Assembly: GCA_035620615.1 (NCBI GenBank)
Contig: DASPGM010000002.1
Location: 1 to 7,289 of the forward strand
Direction: 5' to 3'
From: CSP1-1 sp035620615
Lineage (GTDB): Archaea > Thermoproteota > Nitrososphaeria > Nitrososphaerales > Nitrosopumilaceae
DNA: 7,289 nt
In this document: positions 1 through 6,208 of the stretch, piece by piece
Layout: the number at the start of each line of letters is the position of its first letter
Position numbering within the stretch: position 1 is the first letter of the stretch
Notes under the pieces: model-generated
Database searches by the model: none
What the model saw: only the letters and a program-made list of their open reading frames with translations
Told to the model about the DNA's origin: nothing
Position numbers and translations under genes: made by a program

Positions 1-927
1 TATTGCACCAGATGTAAACCAAGTTGAAATGGATTCAAATCCATTAATTATCAATTCAAGTTGGTCAATAGCTTGTAGTATTCCTCCCACTAGGGCCTGA
101 TTAGCAGTTCCGCCAAAGGCTGCAACTTTAGGATCAGTCATCGTTGTACCTACTGGAGTCGCAGCAGTGTCAGTTTCTATTAATAATCCAGCAAAATTAA
201 CATAAAAAATGTTTGGAGACATGTCTACAAAGTCGGTGGCAAAGACATCGGTAAATCCTATAGGTCCAATAAAGGTAGATGTAGGTGGAACTACAGATAG
301 ATCAATCTCATATAATCCGTCCACTCCAGCTGGACATCCTGGACATGTATTAGATGTCCAAAACAAATTTCCTGTAGTACTCTCCCATGCAAGGTCTCCA
401 GATGATTGCTCCATGAAATCTTTTAGTAATAATAGTGTGCCATCAGTTAGATCAACTCTATATAATTTTCCGCTATCTGATATCGCATAAGCCAATCCTC
501 CAAAATCAATTTCCATTCCGTTCATGTCAGTAACAAAAATTGACAATGGCTTGGTTGTATCAACTAGATTGCCGATAAAAGTTGCAGCTGCTGTTTTTCT
601 ATCAATTTCATAAAGATCGGTAAAAGTAACACAATAGAGTTTTGTGTTTCCATATAAGTCTGGCTGAGTAGAGTCTAATGCTAAATCAGTACACAATACT
701 GGAATTGCCCCAAATTTCATATCCCCAACTTTACAAGTTTTAGCGTCATTAGTGTCAACTTTGACTAGTCCACCTGTGCTGCTGCCTACATACATTTCAT
801 TAGTTTTTAGATCCTCTTTGACTCCTGCTGCTGTACAATCAGGAACTGCATATGCATTATTAATGCCAATAACGGCAGTTATTATAACTAAAGCTAGAAT
901 ACTCTGTATTACTTTACTCACGAACAT
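1..927 (-). CDS. Secreted beta-propeller-like protein, 3' end outside window
   Basis: A continuous minus-strand reading frame of 309 codons runs from an ATG at 927-925 to the window edge without a stop, so the C-terminus is missing. Residues 1-27 look like a Sec signal peptide: a hydrophobic core, SILALVIITAVIG, then AYA before mature VPDC. The mature part carries about five short repeats of the form 'LY.(I/V)D...G..F.G', near residues 44-70, 97-121, 143-171, 186-224 and 238-263. Examples are LYEIDRKTAAATFIG, LYRVDLTDGTLLLL and LYEIDLSVVPPTSTFIG. Such spaced repeats are typical of extracellular beta-propellers. Six cysteines are visible (31, 65, 79, 99, 195, 198), including a CPGC motif at 195-198, which could form disulfides or bind metal. 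A GTG two codons in (921-919) is an alternative start. The gene is divergent from the coiled-coil gene at 1036. No enzyme motif is seen and the exact family is not recognised. A C-terminal surface anchor could lie beyond the window. Confidence 0.85.
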   Translation of the reverse strand, partial: MFVSKVIQSILALVIITAVIGINNAYAVPDCTAAGVKEDLKTNEMYVGSSTGGLVKVDTNDAKTCKVGDMKFGAIPVLCTDLALDSTQPDLYGNTKLYCVTFTDLYEIDRKTAAATFIGNLVDTTKPLSIFVTDMNGMEIDFGGLAYAISDSGKLYRVDLTDGTLLLLKDFMEQSSGDLAWESTTGNLFWTSNTCPGCPAGVDGLYEIDLSVVPPTSTFIGPIGFTDVFATDFVDMSPNIFYVNFAGLLIETDTAATPVGTTMTDPKVAAFGGTANQALVGGILQAIDQLELIINGFESISTWFTSGAI

Positions 928-939
928 CAATTATTATGG

Positions 940-949
940 ATGCTTAAAT
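940..949 (-). promoter_or_regulatory. Possible TATA element of the propeller gene
   Basis: On the minus strand this reads ATTTAAGCAT, the same 10-mer found on the plus strand at 1003-1012 before the divergent gene. It is centred only about 18 bp from the ATG at 927 and about 24 bp from the GTG at 921. Either the GTG two codons in is the true start, or this is a shared protein-binding box rather than the TATA box. Confidence 0.4.
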
Positions 950-1002
950 CACTTCAGAAGGCTCTAATCTAGAACACAGAATCCATGATTGTGATAAACA
1001 AC

Positions 1003-1012
1003 ATTTAAGCAT
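1003..1012 (+). promoter_or_regulatory. TATA element of the coiled-coil protein gene
   Basis: The 10-mer ATTTAAGCAT is centred about 28 bp upstream of the ATG at 1036. This is the distance expected for an archaeal TATA box that drives a leaderless transcript starting at or next to the start codon. No Shine-Dalgarno sequence is seen before this ATG, which agrees with leaderless initiation. Confidence 0.55.
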
Positions 1013-1035
1013 AAGATCGATCAAATGTTATAATA

Positions 1036-1854
1036 ATGAAGGCATTGGCAATAATTGCAATTCTTGTAATTTTCGCACCTGTTCTTGCATTTGGACAGGC
1101 CCCAGGAAATTCTATTCAGATTGAAACATACAAAAATTCTAGCACAGAATTAAAACCCACAGAAGTACTTGTAATCATAAATGGCCAGCTGCAAGAAAAT
1201 GGTCTTGTAAATTTAATTGTCAGCGGTAAATTTGATTCTAATCAAGAATCCTATTCTGAGACTATTACATTTTCAAATGATAATCCTACCCATGTGTTTG
1301 AATTAGATTATCCATTTTTGCCTAACGAGCAATACCTTGTATCAGTTTCAAATGGGTTTACTTTACGACATGTACAATTGATTCCACTTCCTAGTGCACA
1401 AGAAGAAACTAGTCAGAAATCAACTGAACAAGTAGTAGCTAAACCAGAATCTAAAGTAATTCAAGAGGTTCCTGTTGTTAATACAGAAAACACGCAAACT
1501 TCAAGCCAAATAAATTCTGTAGAATTAGTTCAATCTATTACAAATGAAAATGAATTTCTAAAACAAGAGGTTGCAAAAAAGAATGCAGTAATCATGGAGC
1601 AAATTAAGGTGATTCAGGATTTAGCATTACAGATTAGTAACGTAATGTATGAAAAAGATTCTTCTAAATTGTATTTTGTTGCAGACAATTCTGATGATCT
1701 AATAAAATCTTTGAGCGATGAAAATGAATTTCTAAAACAAGAGGTTGCAAAAAAGAATGCAGTAATCATGGAGCAAATTAAGGTGATTCAGGATTTGGCA
1801 TCAAAGATTAGTAACACCGTACATGATAACCAATTGTCATATTCGCTCATCTAA
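1036..1854 (+). CDS. Exported beta-sandwich/coiled-coil protein with internal duplication
   Basis: This is a 272-residue protein that I do not recognise as a named family. Residues 1-20 form a signal peptide, with hydrophobic core LAIIAILVIFAPVLA and likely cleavage after AFG or AFGQA. Residues about 25-118 alternate short hydrophobic and polar strands, suggesting one beta-sandwich domain. Residues about 119-160 are a low-complexity linker rich in Q, E, T, S and V. The rest is two predicted coiled-coil helices: the 27-residue segment ENEFLKQEVAKK...QDLA occurs identically at 171-197 and 229-255, 58 residues apart. Flanking residues (SVELVQSITN and SDDLIKSLSD) are similar but diverged. There is no C-terminal membrane helix and no cysteine, so the product is probably released or held by protein-protein contacts outside the membrane. 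A structural or assembly role is likely, but this is inference. Upstream is a TATA-like element at leaderless distance; downstream is a T-rich tract, so it is probably monocistronic. Confidence 0.85.
   Translation: MKALAIIAILVIFAPVLAFGQAPGNSIQIETYKNSSTELKPTEVLVIINGQLQENGLVNLIVSGKFDSNQESYSETITFSNDNPTHVFELDYPFLPNEQYLVSVSNGFTLRHVQLIPLPSAQEETSQKSTEQVVAKPESKVIQEVPVVNTENTQTSSQINSVELVQSITNENEFLKQEVAKKNAVIMEQIKVIQDLALQISNVMYEKDSSKLYFVADNSDDLIKSLSDENEFLKQEVAKKNAVIMEQIKVIQDLASKISNTVHDNQLSYSLI
1544..1641 (+). repeat. Coiled-coil coding repeat, copy 1 of 2
   Basis: This 98-bp segment matches 1718-1815 at 95 positions, with a constant 174-bp (58-codon) offset. The three differences are at 1623, 1628 and 1630. 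The first 79 bases are identical. It encodes residues 171-202 of the exported coiled-coil protein. Confidence 0.95.
1718..1815 (+). repeat. Coiled-coil coding repeat, copy 2 of 2
   Basis: This is the second copy of the 98-bp direct repeat starting at 1544. The sequence on either side (1642-1717 compared with 1468-1543) is much more diverged at the DNA level, although the protein is still loosely similar just before each copy. Confidence 0.95.
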
Positions 1855-1865
1855 TCCTTGAAAAC

Positions 1866-1882
1866 CTCTTTTCATATTTTTT
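1866..1882 (+). terminator. T-rich terminator after the coiled-coil gene
   Basis: A pyrimidine-rich stretch starting 12 bases after the stop codon ends in six T residues (1877-1882). Archaeal RNA polymerase terminates at U-rich tracts without needing a hairpin, and none is seen here. It fits separate transcription of the next gene. Confidence 0.45.
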
Positions 1883-1914
1883 AAATACTGTTGCAATTTG
1901 TTACAGAAAACTTA

Positions 1915-1933
1915 AATGATTTTTATAATCATT
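1915..1933 (+). promoter_or_regulatory. Dyad over the TATA box of the cyclophilin gene
   Basis: AATGATT (1915-1921) and AATCATT (1927-1933) form a perfect 7-bp inverted repeat with a 5-base centre. The likely TATA box TTTATAAT (1922-1929) lies inside it, about 32 bp before the ATG at 1958. A protein bound here would block TBP, so this is a candidate operator. AT-rich dyads also arise by chance. Confidence 0.4.
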
Positions 1934-1947
1934 AATTTTTTGTATTA

Positions 1948-1951
1948 GGTG
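1948..1951 (+). promoter_or_regulatory. GGTG ribosome-binding site deciding the cyclophilin start
   Basis: GGTG is complementary to the archaeal 16S rRNA tail and sits six bases before the ATG at 1958. It overlaps the alternative in-frame GTG at 1949, which therefore looks more like part of the binding site than the start. Confidence 0.5.
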
Positions 1952-1957
1952 TATATA

Positions 1958-3070
1958 ATGAAATTTAAAATAATTTTCCTTGCCCTTGTTTGTGCAAGTT
2001 TTACTGGTGTGGCATTTGGAGAAAATGAAGACACAATAATTATTTTTCATACCACACAAGGCCATTTGGCTATTGAGTTATTTCCACAGGATGCTCCAAA
2101 CCATGTAAAAAAAATTCTTAATCTAGCAGAAATTGGTTTCTATGATGGAATTGCATTTCATAGAGTGATTCCTGGATTCATGATACAGGGAGGTGATCCT
2201 GCTACAAAACAAAACAAGACCATTGGTCCTGGCAGTACGTTAATGGCAGAATTTAACGCCATAAAACATTCTCGTGGAATAGTTTCTGCTGCAAGAACAA
2301 ATGATCCTAACAGTGCAAACAGTCAATTTTTTATCGTTCACCAAAATTCTTTTTTTCTTGATAAGCAGTACACTGTGTTTGGGCGTCTTGTAACAAATGA
2401 AAGCTTTCAAACACTAGATAAAATTGCAAACCTGCAGACTTCATCAGCTGATAGACCAGTGGATTTAGAAAAAGCTAGAATCTTAAAAACTGAAATCCTA
2501 AACAGAGATCAAGTTCCAAACATATTAAAATTGCAAGCGCCTGTTGGGGCAAAGCCGCCAGTTGTTACACCAAAGCCAGAACCTAAAACTATAGAGGCTC
2601 CAAAGAGTACTGTAAAAGCTCCAATAGAAACACGTGGACCACAAGTAGATGATACTGCATCTAGCTCTGACAAAGCAATGGAAGGAGGAGGATGTCTTAT
2701 TGCTACAGCAGCATTTGGAACTGAGCTTTCTTCCCAAGTCCAGCAACTGCGAGAATTAAGAGACAATACTGTGTTAAAAACTCAAGCTGGCTCTTCATTT
2801 ATGTCGTCATTTAACCAATTTTACTATACATTTTCTCCACATGTTGCTGATCTTGAACGACAAAACAATATTTTAAAAGAATTCTTTAAAATTTCTCTAA
2901 CTCCGATGATTACGAGCTTGTCACTTTTAAATTATGTTGAAATTGATTCAGAAGAAAAAATTCTGGGTTATGGCATTGGAGTAATTATGATAAACATAAT
3001 GATGTACTTTGTATTTCCTGCATTGATATTTTTAAAAATAAAAAATAAAATTTATCCTACTTTAAAGTGA
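1958..3070 (+). CDS. Exported cyclophilin-type peptidyl-prolyl isomerase with CFI-box C-terminus
   Basis: The 370-residue protein should catalyse cis-trans isomerisation of prolyl bonds outside the membrane. Residues 1-20 are a signal peptide. The cyclophilin domain spans about 25-185. FHRVIPGFMIQGGD carries the catalytic Arg69 with Phe74, Met75 and Gln77, matching human CypA R55, F60, M61 and Q63; NSQFFI (121-126) is also conserved. The CypA Trp121 and His126 positions are Phe133 and Tyr138, so cyclosporin binding is probably weak. A Pro/Lys-rich linker (about 190-240) leads to GGGCLIATAAFG (243-254), with a lone mature cysteine at 246. This starts a CFI-box-like region with LRELRD and YYTFSP motifs. 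A hydrophobic segment (about 335-360) followed by a Lys-rich tail suggests membrane anchoring. I start at ATG 1958 because of the GGTG six bases upstream; a GTG at 1949 would add three residues. The 3' end overlaps the opposing peptidase gene by 19 bp. Confidence 0.92.
   Translation: MKFKIIFLALVCASFTGVAFGENEDTIIIFHTTQGHLAIELFPQDAPNHVKKILNLAEIGFYDGIAFHRVIPGFMIQGGDPATKQNKTIGPGSTLMAEFNAIKHSRGIVSAARTNDPNSANSQFFIVHQNSFFLDKQYTVFGRLVTNESFQTLDKIANLQTSSADRPVDLEKARILKTEILNRDQVPNILKLQAPVGAKPPVVTPKPEPKTIEAPKSTVKAPIETRGPQVDDTASSSDKAMEGGGCLIATAAFGTELSSQVQQLRELRDNTVLKTQAGSSFMSSFNQFYYTFSPHVADLERQNNILKEFFKISLTPMITSLSLLNYVEIDSEEKILGYGIGVIMINIMMYFVFPALIFLKIKNKIYPTLK
3034..3050 (-). terminator. U-rich terminator of the peptidase gene inside the cyclophilin gene
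   Basis: On the minus strand the 17 bases TTTTATTTTTTATTTTT begin two bases after the peptidase stop codon (3054-3052). Such a tract is a good archaeal terminator. On the plus strand the same bases encode the lysine-rich tail of the cyclophilin. Confidence 0.55.
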
Positions 3071-5574
3071 ATTATCTCAGTGAACTTGTAGGTTTTCTGA
3101 TTGTTTGCTTTATCTGTCAAAGTCATGTGAGATAAACCCCACTCTCCAGGTACTGCACCTTCAGGCAGGATTAAATTAATTTTATATTTATTTAGTGCTT
3201 CTGGATCTCCTTCAAAAAATACGCTGTAGAAATTATTGTGATAAAAGTAATTTTGATGTTCTACTCCTTGAGGATCACGCAAAGTGTAGCTTACCTGACC
3301 AAGGCCTGATTTATCATCACTAGAATAATAAATAATGTTTACTAGCGTCTCACCATTTGGGGCTTGTGGATTTGATGGAGATGCAGATATGCTAATGTTG
3401 TTTAAATCAAGAAATGGGGCTTGTGTGTCAGGATTCTTTGTAGTAATCACAATGGAATTGCCTTTAGATAGTTGATTGAAATTTACTACTCCCGAGTTTC
3501 CTGCCATGTCAGTCATTTTGAAAAATTTAACACTGTACACTCCTGTTCTATGATAGTCTGTTAGTTGGAAATTAACACTACATGTGGTGGTTTTATCATT
3601 ATAGTTTCCATAAGCGTCCATACTGTAGCTTTGAGGATCTTCATTACCAATGCGAGCAAAGCAATTTTTCATTTGCTGATCCTCATCTACTTGCCAGCTG
3701 ACGGTTAGAACCTGTATTGGTTTTTGATATGATGTAGAGTCTACTCTTTGTGTTAACTTTAGCGTATCTTTTACGTATCGAGGTTCAGTAATATCCTCTA
3801 GAGGATTGTTGACATAAAACTTCCATCCAAAATGATTCTGGCCCTCAAATCTTTCGTTTCCAGCCTTATCATAAATTACTATTTGATTTGTATTCCAAAA
3901 TCCGTTTTTAGCGTACTTGCTAATTTTTACATCTCCTTTTAGCACATTGCCTGAACTGCCTGAAGCGGGATGCAGCATAACATCAACAAATGTTCCAATC
4001 TCGCTAAATAGTCGAAGCCTACCACCACTTGCTGACTCTAAATTATTTTCTGAATTTAGCTCAATTTCTATAGTAGCGTACTTGTCTTCTTTGGCTTCTC
4101 CTTTGATAATAATATCAACACGTTTAATTTTTCCAGGATAGATGTAATCAGGACTCAAATTGAACACCTCAAATGTTAGATCTTCTCTAATTTTTGATAG
4201 ATATGTTGTTTTAGGAAAAATTCTGTCTTGAATGAATTCATATTTTTCTAGTGCTCGTGATTTTAGCTTGTCAGGATTTGTAATAAAATATGCAATACTT
4301 TCTGCCAAGTCCTCGTCTGGATTAATCAAATTAGCGTAAGAGCTTACAAATTCAGTAGTTTTAGTTGTAGACCAACCAGAAACAGTGTCATCCTGATACC
4401 ATCCACCAATCTTAATCCAATCGTTTTTTAGATCATTTGAAAAAAGTTTCTCCCACAGAAAATGTGATTTTTCATGAACAATTAATTTGTGCAAATAACT
4501 TTCATCAATTGTAAATGCTATTTCCATAAACTCAATGTATCCAGGACTAGTAGATGGCCAAGCAACTGCTGGAGCATTAGGGTATAATGGATGTGGAAGA
4601 CCATCTGCTCGTCTAACTAAATAATTTAATCCATCCACTTTATGATATCCTTGAGGCATCTCTTCAAACAAGTTGATAATCTCAATTAATTCCCAAGAAT
4701 GAAATTGCTGAAAGCTTGTAGCGTCATCATTTGTAGTAAACTGAGTGAGTTTTGTATAGTCTGGAACCTTAGTTGAGACTCCATATCTTTCATTTAGTAT
4801 TTTTTCTATTGCAGCAGTATTTTTCCCATCATCTGTTACAAACCTTACTAGTGCGTGATGTAGTCGTTGGGAGTAATATTCTCCTTGTTTGCCATCAATT
4901 GATGCAAGTTTTGGAATTGCGTTCTCAAAAGCATCTACTGAAACAAGTATTGTTTGGTAGGAATTATTTTTTGTAATTTTAATATCTCCATCAATATGTT
5001 CGTCAGTTAGCACCCATTTTGATGCAGCAAGCTTTCCAGAAGGTATTGATTTTATAGTTTCAAGCATTGCATACGAATGCTTACTTTCCCATTGCATTTT
5101 TTCATTACTTAGTAAAATTCCATAATTGTTTTCAAGCTTGAGTGATGCAGAATCATCTGGTATTTTGATTTCTTGCTCAAAAAATAAAACCTTTAACGGC
5201 TCGTTTATGTAGGAACTAAACTCAAAACCAGAAACACTTGCGTCCTGGTTCCAGTGAAATATAAAATCAGACGCAGAATCTGGAATTTGACTTGGCTGTA
5301 TGACAATTGAGTCTGTCTTTTTTATTGGAGAGAAATTTTTTATAGAATCAAAATTCTCAACTTGAAGCGCAAAAATAGAATTATCTATTACGCCATTATC
5401 CTCCATGTCTAACCTTGCAGTACTGACTCCAAATTCATCCATGTACTCTTTGTAAGAGTCTAAGGGAGATCCTGCTGCTAAAAATAATGAGGAATTTTGC
5501 TCAAAGCCTATGCTTCCAAAAACAAATAACGCAGATAGGAAAAAAAGTGATTTTGAAATCTTACCTGTTTTCAC
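3052..5574 (-). CDS. Large secreted HEKSH zinc-metallopeptidase-like protein with Ig-like repeats
   Basis: This 840-residue protein has an N-terminal signal sequence (hydrophobic 9-23, with likely cleavage between 23 and 36). Residues about 40-330 are not recognised. VHEKSH (366-371) is an HExxH zinc site with candidate ligands His367 and His371 and catalytic Glu368. EDLAESIAYF (421-430) supplies Glu425 as a probable third ligand, the HExxH...E layout of gluzincin-type peptidases. After about 475 come three beta-rich, Ig-like stretches, each ending in a similar motif: IYDKAGNE (567-574), MTDMAGNSG (687-695) and LTDKANNQK (819-827). The only two cysteines, 638 and 665, lie in the second stretch and could form a disulfide. 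No C-terminal membrane helix is seen, so release or non-covalent surface attachment is likely. The start is a GTG at 5574-5572: an in-frame stop lies two codons upstream, GGTG lies six bases upstream, and the next Met is residue 41. The substrate is unknown. Peptidase activity is inferred from the motif only. Confidence 0.88.
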   Translation of the reverse strand: MKTGKISKSLFFLSALFVFGSIGFEQNSSLFLAAGSPLDSYKEYMDEFGVSTARLDMEDNGVIDNSIFALQVENFDSIKNFSPIKKTDSIVIQPSQIPDSASDFIFHWNQDASVSGFEFSSYINEPLKVLFFEQEIKIPDDSASLKLENNYGILLSNEKMQWESKHSYAMLETIKSIPSGKLAASKWVLTDEHIDGDIKITKNNSYQTILVSVDAFENAIPKLASIDGKQGEYYSQRLHHALVRFVTDDGKNTAAIEKILNERYGVSTKVPDYTKLTQFTTNDDATSFQQFHSWELIEIINLFEEMPQGYHKVDGLNYLVRRADGLPHPLYPNAPAVAWPSTSPGYIEFMEIAFTIDESYLHKLIVHEKSHFLWEKLFSNDLKNDWIKIGGWYQDDTVSGWSTTKTTEFVSSYANLINPDEDLAESIAYFITNPDKLKSRALEKYEFIQDRIFPKTTYLSKIREDLTFEVFNLSPDYIYPGKIKRVDIIIKGEAKEDKYATIEIELNSENNLESASGGRLRLFSEIGTFVDVMLHPASGSSGNVLKGDVKISKYAKNGFWNTNQIVIYDKAGNERFEGQNHFGWKFYVNNPLEDITEPRYVKDTLKLTQRVDSTSYQKPIQVLTVSWQVDEDQQMKNCFARIGNEDPQSYSMDAYGNYNDKTTTCSVNFQLTDYHRTGVYSVKFFKMTDMAGNSGVVNFNQLSKGNSIVITTKNPDTQAPFLDLNNISISASPSNPQAPNGETLVNIIYYSSDDKSGLGQVSYTLRDPQGVEHQNYFYHNNFYSVFFEGDPEALNKYKINLILPEGAVPGEWGLSHMTLTDKANNQKTYKFTEIIHFKVG

Positions 5575-5580
5575 CAGTTA

Positions 5581-5584
5581 CACC
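5581..5584 (-). promoter_or_regulatory. GGTG ribosome-binding site of the peptidase gene
   Basis: On the minus strand GGTG lies six bases before the GTG start at 5574, the same spacing as in the cyclophilin gene. It supports the GTG start. If the TATA element at 5605-5613 is used, the leader would be only about ten bases long. Confidence 0.45.
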
Positions 5585-5590
5585 AATATT

Positions 5591-5624
5591 GATACTGAAA
5601 AGAGTTATATAAATAGATAGTATC
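5591..5624. promoter_or_regulatory. Inverted repeat flanking the shared TATA element
   Basis: GATACT (5591-5596) and AGTATC (5619-5624) are exact reverse complements separated by 22 bases. They are nearly centred on the TATA palindrome at 5605-5612. The right arm is also part of the larger dyad at 5618-5642, so the same AGTATC core is present several times. Confidence 0.4.
5605..5613. promoter_or_regulatory. TATA element possibly shared by both divergent genes
   Basis: TTATATAAA contains the perfect palindrome TTATATAA. Its centre is about 28 bp before the regulator ATG (leaderless distance) and about 35 bp before the peptidase GTG. On the plus strand it is preceded by purine-rich GAAAAGAG, resembling a TFB-recognition element. 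The minus-strand upstream flank is less purine-rich, so the regulator is probably the stronger direction. No second good TATA box is seen in the 62-bp gap. Confidence 0.6.
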
Positions 5625-5642
5625 CTAATTATTAGTATGCTA
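5618..5642. promoter_or_regulatory. 25-bp dyad at the marR start, candidate operator
   Basis: This imperfect palindrome is centred on T5630 and pairs at 10 of 12 positions, with a perfect CTAAT-T-ATTAG core at 5625-5635. It covers the expected transcription start and the ATG of the MarR-family gene. It also contains most of a direct repeat, AGTATCCTAAT (5619-5629) and AGTATGCTAAT (5634-5644), one mismatch in 11. MarR proteins bind such palindromes as dimers and often repress their own gene, so autoregulation is likely but inferred. Confidence 0.5.
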
Positions 5643-6137
5643 ATGGAGTTGGTTTCAAAGCTTGATTACAAAAATAGTATTGGCTTAATTTTACGAACTG
5701 CAGACAAGTCACTAGAGCGAGCACTTGATTCAGAAATTAAAGAAAGATGTAGACTATCGGCAAGTCAATGGAAGGTAATCCTTGTACTATCTATACGAGA
5801 CGGAATTTCTCAAAGAGAGCTTGCAGATCTTATCTCTGTGGAAGGACCAACTCTAGTTCCTGTAATAGATAAGATGGAAAATGATGGATTTTTAGTTCGC
5901 AAATCAGATCCAAGCGATAGAAGAAGCAACAAAATTTTTCTTACCACAAAATCTACAAACCTTATTGAAGGAATTGTAAAAACCATACTTGATTTTCGTG
6001 CAATGATGACCAAAGGAATTACCAAATCAGATATTGATCTTGCTAAATCTGTACTTCAAAAAATGACACTAAATACAGAAAAATTTATGGAAAGTAAGGG
6101 ACAAAAGATTTTACCGACTCTGCTAAAAGACAAGTAG
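5637..6137 (+). CDS. MarR-family winged-helix transcriptional regulator
   Basis: The 166-residue cytoplasmic protein has the usual length and layout of MarR dimers. An N-terminal helix (about 8-37) for dimerisation is followed by LSASQWKVILVL (40-51), the first helix-turn-helix element ISQRELADLISVEG (57-70), the recognition helix (about 70-83), and a wing with the hallmark DPSDRRSN (91-98) ending in IFLTTKS. C-terminal helices (about 105-155) complete the dimer interface. The ligand cannot be predicted; Cys38 is the only cysteine, so a one-cysteine redox switch is possible but unsupported. The first ATG sits at leaderless distance from the TATA element. A second in-frame ATG at 5643 would remove two residues. 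The gene is divergent from the secreted metallopeptidase gene and shares its promoter region, making that gene and itself the likely targets. No obvious T-tract follows the stop. Confidence 0.92.
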   Translation: MLMELVSKLDYKNSIGLILRTADKSLERALDSEIKERCRLSASQWKVILVLSIRDGISQRELADLISVEGPTLVPVIDKMENDGFLVRKSDPSDRRSNKIFLTTKSTNLIEGIVKTILDFRAMMTKGITKSDIDLAKSVLQKMTLNTEKFMESKGQKILPTLLKDK

Positions 6138-6155
6138 AATAAAACCAAAAATAAA

Positions 6156-6208
6156 GGTAGACCTATTAAATATTACGTGGTAGACCAGAATAAAATTTAG
6201 AGTATACC
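6156..6208. repeat. Three regularly spaced GGTANACC-like boxes
   Basis: GGTAGACC (6156-6163), GGTAGACC (6179-6186) and AGTATACC (6201-6208) begin 23 and 22 bp apart, about two helical turns each. Further relatives occur at 6524-6531 and 6810-6817 (GGTATACC, a perfect palindrome) and 6560-6567 (GGCAGACC). They stand out in very AT-rich DNA and may be protein-binding sites. The binding protein is unknown. Confidence 0.45.

Noticed and set aside
209..490. 93-codon open frame on the plus strand
   Set aside because: It is antisense to the propeller gene, which has a signal peptide and repeats. This frame shows no domain-like pattern.
752..967. 71-codon open frame on the plus strand
   Set aside because: It overlaps the signal-peptide end of the propeller gene and the divergent promoter region, with no recognisable protein features.
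2509..2766. Two minus-strand open frames inside the cyclophilin gene
   Set aside because: They arise opposite the Pro/Lys-rich linker and CFI box, are low-complexity, and have no independent promoter.
3917..4141. Plus-strand open frame inside the peptidase gene
   Set aside because: It lies antisense to the Ig-like region; composition explains it. The same applies to 4773-4976.
5810..6025. Minus-strand open frame inside the MarR gene
   Set aside because: The plus-strand frame carries the clear winged-helix motif; the antisense frame has none.
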